Positions 57,284 to 64,000 of a stretch of DNA of 64,000 bases are shown here, in pieces. The notes under the pieces were generated by a model. That model saw only the letters and a list, made by a program, of their open reading frames with translations. It had not been told where the DNA came from and ran no database searches. Source of the stretch: Ahrensia sp. (GTDB lineage Bacteria > Pseudomonadota > Alphaproteobacteria > Rhizobiales > Rhizobiaceae); contig PAKZ01000030.1 of NCBI GenBank assembly GCA_002706335.1, forward strand, positions 62,001 to 126,000, given 5' to 3'. The position numbers and the translations under genes were made by a program. Position 1 is the stretch's first letter. Every line of letters begins with the position of its first letter.

Positions 57284-59040
57284 CGGAGAATCCGCGCCCC
57301 GCCATCGAAGGCCACGGCATCGGCAAGCTCTTCAAACGTTCGGGCGGCGAAATCGTAACTGCGCTCGACGATGTCTCGCTGACGGTCGAACATGGAGGGC
57401 TGGCCGCGCTGGTCGGCCCTGACGGCGCGGGCAAAACGACGCTGATCCGACTGATGGCGGGGCTCCTGACCGCCGATACCGGCACCCTCACCGTACTCGG
57501 CATCGACATCGCCCAAGATCCCCAGTCCGTGCAGGACCGGATCGGCTACATGCCGCAGAAATTCGGGCTTTACGAGGATCTGAGCGTTCAGGAGAACCTC
57601 GATCTCTACGCCGATCTGCACGGTGTGACGGTCGAGGAGCGCAAGCGGACTTATCCGCAACTCATGGATATGACGGCGCTCGGCCCATTCGCCAAAAGGC
57701 AGGCCGGACGCCTGTCCGGCGGCATGAAACAGAAACTCGGCCTCGCCTGCACCCTGGTCAGGGCGCCCGACCTTCTTTTGCTTGACGAACCGACGGTCGG
57801 CGTCGACCCGCTGTCACGGCGCGAATTGTGGGAGATCATCCTGCATCTCGTCCGGGAGCAGGGCCTGACGGTGCTGATCAGCACATCCTATCTGGACGAG
57901 GCAGAGCGCTGTGCACGCACGGTCGTCATGCATGACGGCAAGGTGCTCGCCAAAGGCCCGCCGGACTCGATCACAAAGATCGCAGCCGGGCGCGCTTTTC
58001 TGGCCTCTCCGCCCGACGGGCAGCCGGCGCGGCAGTTGCAGGCGCGTCTGCTCGACGATCCCGGCGTGACCGATGCGGTGCCCCAGGGAGGCCGCGTACG
58101 GCTGGTCAAGACATCGGCCGACGCCGACGTTCCTGCCGCTGTGGAACTGGTCGCCGTGGAACCACGCTTCGAGGACGGGTTCATGGCGTTGCTGCACAAG
58201 GCTGCGGATACGGGTAAATCGGCTTCGATGTCGCTCGGCCAGACAGCAAAGCGCCATAACGGCGAGACGGCGGTCGAGGTCGACAATCTGGTGCGCAAAT
58301 TCGGAACCTTTACCGCCGTCGATCATGTCAGTTTCGCGGTCAAGACCGGCGAGATCTTCGGCCTGCTCGGGCCGAACGGCGCCGGCAAGACCACGACGTT
58401 CCGCATGTTGTGCGGGCTGTTGCCCGCCAGCGACGGTACGCTGCGCGTCGCCGGTGTCGACCTCAGGAAGGCGCGGGCTTCGGCGCGACAGCGGGTCGGT
58501 TACGTGGCGCAGAAATTTTCGCTCTACGGACAGCTCTCGGTTATCCAGAACCTGGAATTCTTCGCCGGCGCCTATGGCCTGTCCGGCCGCCGACGCAAGG
58601 AGCGTATTGCCTGGGCTATGGAGCAGTTCGAGCTCGCCGAACTGGCGAAGTTGCCGAGCGGGCAATTACCGGGCGGTTACCGGCAGCGTCTGGCCATGGC
58701 CGCCGCGCTTCTCCACGAGCCGGAGATCCTGTTCCTCGATGAGCCGACGAGCGGCGCGGACCCGTTGGCCCGCCGCGAGTTCTGGCAGCGTATCACGTCA
58801 CTTGCCGAGGAAGGCGTCACCGCCATCGTAACGACGCATTTCATGGAAGAGGCCGAATACTGCGACCGTGTCATCATCCTGGATGCGGGCCAGGTGCTCG
58901 CCCAAGGCACGCCCGCCGAAATCCGCGCCCATGCACCGGAGAGCGAAGACCACGAACCGACCATGGAAGACGCCTTCATCGCCGTCGTCGAAGAGGCGCG
59001 GCGGGAACATGGCCGGCCGGGCGAGAGGAGCGCGGCATGA
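57280..59040 (+). CDS. ABC exporter ATPase with two nucleotide-binding domains (YbhF-like)
   Basis: 586 residues with two complete ATPase domains. Domain 1 has Walker A GPDGAGKTTLIRL, signature LSGGMKQKLGLACTLV and Walker B LLLLDEPTVGVDPLSRRE. Domain 2 begins at about residue 325: Walker A GPNGAGKTTTFRM, signature LPGGYRQRLAMAAALLH (Ser replaced by Pro) and Walker B ILFLDEPTSGADPLARRE. The altered second signature is as seen in YbhF relatives. It powers the two ABC-2 permeases that follow. Confidence 0.95.
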   Translation: MTENPRPAIEGHGIGKLFKRSGGEIVTALDDVSLTVEHGGLAALVGPDGAGKTTLIRLMAGLLTADTGTLTVLGIDIAQDPQSVQDRIGYMPQKFGLYEDLSVQENLDLYADLHGVTVEERKRTYPQLMDMTALGPFAKRQAGRLSGGMKQKLGLACTLVRAPDLLLLDEPTVGVDPLSRRELWEIILHLVREQGLTVLISTSYLDEAERCARTVVMHDGKVLAKGPPDSITKIAAGRAFLASPPDGQPARQLQARLLDDPGVTDAVPQGGRVRLVKTSADADVPAAVELVAVEPRFEDGFMALLHKAADTGKSASMSLGQTAKRHNGETAVEVDNLVRKFGTFTAVDHVSFAVKTGEIFGLLGPNGAGKTTTFRMLCGLLPASDGTLRVAGVDLRKARASARQRVGYVAQKFSLYGQLSVIQNLEFFAGAYGLSGRRRKERIAWAMEQFELAELAKLPSGQLPGGYRQRLAMAAALLHEPEILFLDEPTSGADPLARREFWQRITSLAEEGVTAIVTTHFMEEAEYCDRVIILDAGQVLAQGTPAEIRAHAPESEDHEPTMEDAFIAVVEEARREHGRPGERSAA

Positions 59041-60203
59041 GCGGGAACGCGCCGTCCTCCCCTGCCCCCGAACCTTCTCGTCACGGCGGCCGCGTTCGGC
59101 GCGTGCGGGCGCTCATCGTCAAGGAGAGCCGTCAGATCATGCGCGATCCAAGCAGCATAGCGCTCGGCATCGTCATGCCGGTGATGCTCATCCTGCTGTT
59201 TGGCTATGCGTTGTCGCTCGACGTCAGGAATGCGCCAATCGCGCTGGTGATCGAGCAGCCCTCGAAAATGGCGAGCGAAGTGGCCGCCGGTTTCCGCCTG
59301 TCGCCCTATTTCGATGCGCAGACCGTGACCTCGATGGCCGCAGCCGAGAAACTCATGCTGGCCCACGAGGTCGACGGCATCGTCCATCTTCGCGGCGATT
59401 TCGCCCGCAATGTCAACGACGGCGACGCCATCGTTCAGGTACTGCTGCACGGAACCGACGCCAACACGGCGCGCATCATCGAACGTTACGTGCTCGGCGC
59501 GATCGGGATGGCGTCGCAACGGCTGAGGGACGAAGGTATTCCGGTCGTCGGCAACGGTCCGGTGCGGCTGGAGAGCCGTATCTGGTACAACGAGAACGGC
59601 AACAGCCAGTATTTCCTCGTCCCCGGTCTGATCGTGCTGATCATGACGCTGACGGGCGCGTTCCTGACCGCGCTCGTCATGGCGCGCGAGTGGGAACGCG
59701 GGACGCTGGAGGCGATCTTCGTTACCCCTGTCAGGGCATCCGAAATCCTGCTTGGCAAGATCGTTCCCTATTTTGGCCTTGGCATGGTCGGCTTCGCGCT
59801 TTGCGTCGTTGCGGCTCAGGTGCTGTTCCACGTGCCATTGCGCGGGTCCTTCATCGTGCTCACCAGCGTTTCGATGCTCTACATGCTGGTTTCGGTCGGC
59901 TTCGGGCTATTCGTTTCCTCGGTGGCGAAGAGCCAGTTCGTCGCCTCGCAGATCGCGCTGATCGCATCCTTCCTGCCGGCGATGCTACTCTCCGGGTTCC
60001 TGTTCGACATCCGCTCCATGCCGGTAGCCCTCCAGATATTCACACACATATTGCCGGCGCGCTATTTCGTGACATTGCTGCAAACGATCTTTCTCGCGGG
60101 CGACATCTGGAGCGTGATCCTGCCCGCCACGGCGGTGCTGGCGCTGATGGCTTCTCTCCTTTTTGCCGCAACACTGCGCGCGACGCGCAAGAAACTCGCC
60201 TGA
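59037..60203 (+). CDS. ABC-2 type exporter permease (YbhS-like)
   Basis: 388 residues, overlapping the ATPase stop by 4 bases. One N-terminal helix (IALGIVMPVMLILLFGYALSLD) and a large periplasmic loop lead to five helices at the C-terminus, with the ABC-2 signature region MAREWERGTLEAIFVTPVRASEILLGKIVPYF. The sequence RALIVKESRQIMRDP before the first helix is typical of the YhhJ/YbhS/YbhR group. It pairs with the next permease as a heterodimer. Confidence 0.94.
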   Translation: MSGNAPSSPAPEPSRHGGRVRRVRALIVKESRQIMRDPSSIALGIVMPVMLILLFGYALSLDVRNAPIALVIEQPSKMASEVAAGFRLSPYFDAQTVTSMAAAEKLMLAHEVDGIVHLRGDFARNVNDGDAIVQVLLHGTDANTARIIERYVLGAIGMASQRLRDEGIPVVGNGPVRLESRIWYNENGNSQYFLVPGLIVLIMTLTGAFLTALVMAREWERGTLEAIFVTPVRASEILLGKIVPYFGLGMVGFALCVVAAQVLFHVPLRGSFIVLTSVSMLYMLVSVGFGLFVSSVAKSQFVASQIALIASFLPAMLLSGFLFDIRSMPVALQIFTHILPARYFVTLLQTIFLAGDIWSVILPATAVLALMASLLFAATLRATRKKLA

Positions 60204-60212
60204 GGTGCGCAC

Positions 60213-61331
60213 ATGAGAGACAGTCTGCTGCGTGTCGCTAGCCTCGTCCGCAAGGAAGTTCTCGCCCTGATGCGCGATCCGCGCAGCCGCGTCATCCTCT
60301 TCGTGCCGCCGCTGCTGCAATCCTTCCTGTTCGGCTATGCAGCCACATTCGACCTCAATCATGCGCCCTATGCGGTATATGACGAGGACCGCAGCGCCGC
60401 TTCCGCGGATTTGCTGGCGCGCATGGACGGCTCCGGCGTGTTCGAACGCGTAGCGACGATCCAGCAATCGTCCGATATCGCCCGCCTGATCGACGATCGC
60501 GACGCGTTGCTGGTCTTGCGCATCGGGCCCGATTTCGAGCGCAAATTATCCGCCGGGCAGCAGGCCGACATCCAGCTGATCGCCGACGGCCGTAATTCCA
60601 ATACCGCGGGAACCGCCGTCAGCTACGTGACCGCCATCGTCAGCGGTTTCAATGCGGATTGGCGCGCGGCGCACGACATGCCCGATCCGCCGGTCACGAC
60701 CAGCGTGCGCGCCTGGTACAATGGCAATCTGGAAACCAGCTGGAACATGATACCCGGCCTGATCGGTACCATCACCTTGCTGCAAGTGCTGATGCTCACC
60801 GCGCTGTCTGTGGCCCGCGAACGCGAGGATGGTACGTTCGATCAATTGCTCGTCACGCCAATCCGCCCGTCGGAGATCATGCTTGGAAAGGCTCTGCCCT
60901 CGACCGTGATCGGCCTTATTCAGGCGACGATCATCCTGCTGGTGGCGCAACTCTGGTTCAAGATCCCTTTTGCCGGGTCGTTCGTTACCCTCTATGCCGG
61001 CCTCATTCCGTTCGTGATCGCCAGCGTCGGCATCGGCCTCTTCGTCTCCTCGCTTGTGGCGAACATGCAGCAGGCGATGCTGTTCTCGTTCATTCTGCTG
61101 ATGCCCTTCATCCTGCTTTCGGGCCTGGCGACGCCCATCGCCAACATGCCGGACGTATTCCAATGGATGACGCTGATCGACCCGCTGCGCTACGCGCTCG
61201 ATATCACGAGGCGGGTCTACCTGGAGGGAGCCGGGCTCGGCCAGTTAATCGGCGATATATGGCCGATGCTACTCATCGGCGCGATAACGCTGCCGATCGC
61301 GGCATGGATGTTCCGCAACCGGCTTACCTGA
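60213..61331 (+). CDS. ABC-2 type exporter permease (YbhR-like)
   Basis: 372 residues with the same topology as its neighbour: VRKEVLALMRDPRSRVILFVPPLLQSFLFGYAATFD at the N-terminus (given here in full only as the family feature RKEVLALMRDPRSR) and VAREREDGTFDQLLVTPIRPSEIMLGKALP before the last helices. With the adaptor and double ATPase it completes a tripartite efflux pump. Substrate is probably a drug or other cationic or hydrophobic toxin, by analogy with ybhFSR. It is the last gene of the operon. Confidence 0.94.
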   Translation: MRDSLLRVASLVRKEVLALMRDPRSRVILFVPPLLQSFLFGYAATFDLNHAPYAVYDEDRSAASADLLARMDGSGVFERVATIQQSSDIARLIDDRDALLVLRIGPDFERKLSAGQQADIQLIADGRNSNTAGTAVSYVTAIVSGFNADWRAAHDMPDPPVTTSVRAWYNGNLETSWNMIPGLIGTITLLQVLMLTALSVAREREDGTFDQLLVTPIRPSEIMLGKALPSTVIGLIQATIILLVAQLWFKIPFAGSFVTLYAGLIPFVIASVGIGLFVSSLVANMQQAMLFSFILLMPFILLSGLATPIANMPDVFQWMTLIDPLRYALDITRRVYLEGAGLGQLIGDIWPMLLIGAITLPIAAWMFRNRLT

Positions 61332-61504
61332 TCGGAACAGGCAACAAAGGAAAGATCAATACCAACGGGCGTTCGGCGCCATTTGGAAGCGATACGGCGA
61401 TGCAAACCGGAAACGAGCCGCACAACGGCCGATGGCAAAGAACGGATCGGTCAAAGGACGCGCGCGGTCGCAAACGCGATGCAACCCGGTATCGCAGCGG
61501 ATCG

Positions 61505-61969
61505 TCAATCCAACGGTATCGGGCGCTGCTCCTCTATCGCTTCCATGGCGAAATATGAGGTGACGGCTTCGAGCTCGATATCTTCGATCAGGCGCTTGTA
61601 GACCTCGTCATAGCCCGACATGTCCCGGGTAACGATCTTGAGCAGATAGTCATATTCGCCACCAATCCGGTAAAAATCGACCACGTCGGGAATGGCTGAG
61701 ACGTGGTTGCGGAATTTCTTCAGCCAGTTCGCCGAATGATGCCGGGTCTTGACCATGGAAAAGACCACGAGGCCCGCGCCGAGACGGTTGCGATCGAGGA
61801 TAACTGTTCGGCTCTTGATGACGCCTGAAGCCTCCAACGCCTTGAGCCGGCGCCAGCAGGCATTCTGCGAAAGGCCGACCTTGTCGCTCAGGCTGCGTTG
61901 CGACTGCGCGGAATCCCTTTGGAGCTCCTCGAGAATACGACAATCAAAATGATCGAGCTTTACGTCCAT
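61505..61969 (-). CDS. Lrp/AsnC-family transcriptional regulator
   Basis: 154 residues. The HTH occupies residues ~5-60 (LDHFDCRILEELQRDSAQSQ, LSDKVGLSQNACWRRLKALE). The RAM ligand-binding domain follows (LVVFSMVKTRHHSANWLKKF, IGGEYDYLLKIVTRDMSGYDEVYKRL). It is divergent from a cysteine-desulfurase-like gene, with a perfect palindrome just upstream of its start, so it most likely controls that gene and itself in response to an amino acid. Cysteine would be a reasonable guess from the neighbour. Confidence 0.94.
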   Translation of the reverse strand: MDVKLDHFDCRILEELQRDSAQSQRSLSDKVGLSQNACWRRLKALEASGVIKSRTVILDRNRLGAGLVVFSMVKTRHHSANWLKKFRNHVSAIPDVVDFYRIGGEYDYLLKIVTRDMSGYDEVYKRLIEDIELEAVTSYFAMEAIEEQRPIPLD

Positions 61970-61973
61970 TTCC

Positions 61974-61987
61974 CTATCATTTGATAG
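61974..61987. promoter_or_regulatory. Palindrome upstream of lrp-like gene, candidate Lrp operator
   Basis: CTATCA-TT-TGATAG, a perfect 6+2+6 palindrome 5 bases before the Lrp start and about 90 bases from the divergent aminotransferase-fold gene. It is placed to block Lrp expression (autoregulation) and possibly to activate the partner. Confidence 0.65.
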
Positions 61988-62078
61988 TTTGTCGGCAATA
62001 TCAAGGTGAAAATATGTGAAGATTTCTCCAAAATTCGTGTCACACTGACCTCGATAAAGTTTCCCTCTCGGAGCTCAG

Positions 62079-63542
62079 ATGTCACCATTCGAAGAGTTCG
62101 TCCAATCATTGCGCCGTCCCGACCTGCGGGAATGGATACGCGCCGGGCTTATCGGCGACGACGTCGAGATAGACGGTCCCTTCGGAAAAAAACCGCTCCT
62201 TTACGCCGACTATGTCGCATCAGGACGCGCGCTAAACCAGGTCGAGGATTTCATACGTGACCGGGTTTTGCCATTCTATGCCAACAGTCATACACGCGCC
62301 TCTTTCTGCGGAGCCTACACCACGCAATTGCGTGAGGCAGCGCGCGCCGAAATAGCCCGGATCACTGGCGCCGACGACGAATGCAGCGTGATCTTCTCGG
62401 GCGCGGGCTCGACCGCCGGCATCAACCGCGTCGTTGCCCTTCTCGACCTGCCGGCGATGGCCCGCGACGGCCGCCGGGCGGTGGGGCTGGTCGGCCCCTA
62501 CGAGCATCACTCAAATCTGTTACCCTGGCGGGAAAGCGGCGCGGAAACGATCGAAATCCCCGAAGGCGCCGAGGGTGGGCCGGACATGGATGCCCTCGAG
62601 GCGGCGCTGCTGTCGGCCGAGGGCGCTGAACTGGTTGTCGGGGCATTCTCCGCCGCTTCCAATGTCACGGGCATCGTTACCGATGTCGACGCGGTCTCGC
62701 GCTTGCTCAAGCGTCATGACGCACTGGCGATCTGGGATTACGGATGCGGCGGGCCTTACATGTCGATGAACATGAAACTCGGCACCGACGCAGCGCGCGA
62801 CGCAATCATCTATTCCTCGCACAAGTTCCCCGGGGGCCCGGGCGCGTCCGGCGTTACCGTGATCCGCAAGGCGATCGTCCGCCGGCTGACGCCAACCGTT
62901 CCGGGCGGCGGCACCGTCACCTTCGTCTCGCCCTGGGGCCATGTCTATTCCGGCGACCTGGCTGAACGGGAAGAAGGAGGTACGCCCAATGTCACCGGCG
63001 ACATTCGTGCCGCGCTGGTTCTCCTGGTGAAGGAGGCGCTCGGTCAGGAATGGCTGACCGAGCGACAGAACAATCTGCGACAACGCGCCTTGTCAGTCTG
63101 GTCGCGCAATCCGCACATCGAAATCCTCGGTTACGCCGATCCGCGCGAAGCCCTGCCGATTTTTTCCTTCCGCGTCCGCGACGAACAGGGTCGGTTGGTG
63201 CATCATCAGTTTTTCACCCGGCTCCTGAGCGATCTCCATGGCGTGCAGGCGCGAGGGGGCTGTGCTTGCGCCGGATCCTATGCGCATCGTTTGCTGGGGC
63301 TTGGCCAGCCCGAGTCAGAAGCCACGATCGCCGCACTTCGCGAAGGCCGAGAAACCGAGAAGCCGGGATGGGTGAGATTGAACCTTTCAGCTTTGATGAG
63401 CGACAAAAAGGTTGATACGATCATTGAGGCGGTGGACGGCCTCGCCTATGACGCCACGAGCTACCTGTCAGAATATCAAATCGATATGGCTACAGCCCGA
63501 TTTCGCCATCTGGAGAATACAAAGGAAAGTCTGGCGTCTTGA
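62079..63542 (+). CDS. Class V aminotransferase-fold protein, cysteine-desulfurase-like
   Basis: 487 residues. A PLP class V enzyme: LYADYVASGRALNQVEDFI, SHTRASFCGAYT and VIFSGAGSTAGINRV near the N-terminus. The PLP lysine is in YSSHKFPGGPGASGV. A Cys-containing loop, QARGGCACAGSYAHRLLG, occupies the place of the catalytic Cys of SufS/CsdA. It is about 80 residues longer than SufS, with extra segments after residue 350. Likely reactions are removal of sulfur from cysteine or a related beta-elimination. It is followed by an MFS exporter whose start overlaps its stop and preceded by a divergent Lrp gene, so it may be part of a cysteine or cysteine-conjugate detoxification unit. Confidence 0.88.
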   Translation: MSPFEEFVQSLRRPDLREWIRAGLIGDDVEIDGPFGKKPLLYADYVASGRALNQVEDFIRDRVLPFYANSHTRASFCGAYTTQLREAARAEIARITGADDECSVIFSGAGSTAGINRVVALLDLPAMARDGRRAVGLVGPYEHHSNLLPWRESGAETIEIPEGAEGGPDMDALEAALLSAEGAELVVGAFSAASNVTGIVTDVDAVSRLLKRHDALAIWDYGCGGPYMSMNMKLGTDAARDAIIYSSHKFPGGPGASGVTVIRKAIVRRLTPTVPGGGTVTFVSPWGHVYSGDLAEREEGGTPNVTGDIRAALVLLVKEALGQEWLTERQNNLRQRALSVWSRNPHIEILGYADPREALPIFSFRVRDEQGRLVHHQFFTRLLSDLHGVQARGGCACAGSYAHRLLGLGQPESEATIAALREGRETEKPGWVRLNLSALMSDKKVDTIIEAVDGLAYDATSYLSEYQIDMATARFRHLENTKESLAS

Positions 63543-64000
63543 GTAGCCCGCTTGCAAATCCCGCATTCCGTACGCTTTTCGCAGCGCAAATCTGCTCGCT
63601 GCTGTCGGTCGGGCTTCTGACGGTCGCGCTTTCGCTGACAGCCTACGATCTTGGAGGCGACGCTGCGGGCGGTCGCATCCTCGGTTTCCTGCTGGCGCTC
63701 AAGATGGTTGCGTATGTCTTGCTGGCGCCGCTTGCCGAAACATTGCTGGCGCATCGTCCACGCAGGCCGGTCATGGTCATGCTGGATCTGACCCGCATGT
63801 TACTTCTTCTACCAATGGCGCTGGTCACCCAGACTTGGCAGATCGCTTTGCTCGCCTTCGCCTTTTTTGCCGTCTCCTCGGCTTTCACACCGCTTTTCCA
63901 GTCGGTGATTCCCGACCTGCTTCCAGAGGAAGAGACCTATACCAAGGCGCTTTCCTATTCACGCATTGCCTACACGCTCGAATCCATCCTTAGCCCCGTG
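63539..64000 (+). CDS. MFS transporter, N-terminal part (3' end outside window)
   Basis: It starts at TTG 63539, which overlaps the upstream TGA, with AAAGGAAAG 9 bases ahead; no ATG would fit as well. It is open to the window end, about 154 residues. The translation has three or more hydrophobic helices (LLSVGLLTVALSLTAYDLG, ILGFLLALKMVAYVLLAPLA) and the MFS loop HRPRRPVMVMLDLTRM. It continues with ALLAFAFFAVSSAFTPLF. It resembles MFS_3-type (EntS-like) exporters. Coupling to the cysteine-desulfurase-like gene suggests export of a related product. Confidence 0.85.
   Translation, partial: MSSPLANPAFRTLFAAQICSLLSVGLLTVALSLTAYDLGGDAAGGRILGFLLALKMVAYVLLAPLAETLLAHRPRRPVMVMLDLTRMLLLLPMALVTQTWQIALLAFAFFAVSSAFTPLFQSVIPDLLPEEETYTKALSYSRIAYTLESILSPV

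Overview
The window is about 64 kb of high-GC, densely packed bacterial chromosome. It most likely comes from an alphaproteobacterium of the Hyphomicrobiales (Rhizobiales). The indicators are a Rhizobiales-type porin (4567-5610), many solute-importer operons (one TRAP, one sugar ABC), LysR/GntR/RpiR/Lrp regulators beside catabolic genes, and frequent ATGA or TGATG start-stop overlaps. No ribosomal RNA, CRISPR array, plasmid or phage module is visible. The only mobile-element trace is a truncated tyrosine-recombinase tail (6091-6390).

Layout. 1-6.4 kb: end of a lytic transglycosylase, an alpha/beta hydrolase, an ATP-grasp-like protein, a TPR-sulfotransferase, the porin and the integrase remnant. 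6.5-11 kb: a tandem glycine riboswitch followed by gcvT-gcvH-gcvP. 11.1-20.7 kb: a BASS-type transporter, an RpiR regulator, and a divergent operon of N-formylglutamate-amidohydrolase-like enzyme, TRAP transporter, glutamine-synthetase-like ligase, aldehyde dehydrogenase and iron alcohol dehydrogenase. 20.7-31.4 kb: a sugar ABC importer operon with a 2-hydroxyacid dehydrogenase and three consecutive Gfo/Idh/MocA dehydrogenases, a GntR regulator and a dienelactone-hydrolase-like enzyme. Two mirror-image copies of one 14-bp operator flank the regulator. 31.3-37.7 kb: a glycosyltransferase, dTDP-L-rhamnose synthesis (rfbA-C-B-D), a beta-hydroxyacid dehydrogenase and a LysR regulator.

37.7-47.7 kb is the most unusual part. 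It is a compact selenocysteine island on the minus strand: selD, a thioredoxin-reductase-like flavoprotein, selA, selB and tRNA-Sec (selC). The 3' end of selB lies inside the tRNA gene. Directly upstream is a gene that looks split by a UGA but reads as one 555-residue selenoprotein with a U-S-T-C redox motif and a SECIS-like hairpin just after the UGA. Next to it are a fused LigA/LigB-type extradiol dioxygenase and a divergent LysR gene. I infer a selenium-dependent redox system fed by the flavoprotein and possibly tied to aromatic-compound metabolism.

47.7-64 kb: a pbpC/alpha-2-macroglobulin pair; a TetR-regulated efflux operon of ybhGFSR type (fusion protein, double ATPase, two permeases); and an Lrp regulator divergent from a cysteine-desulfurase-like enzyme and an MFS exporter that runs off the window. 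All functional assignments rest on reading motifs and gene context; no database search was run.
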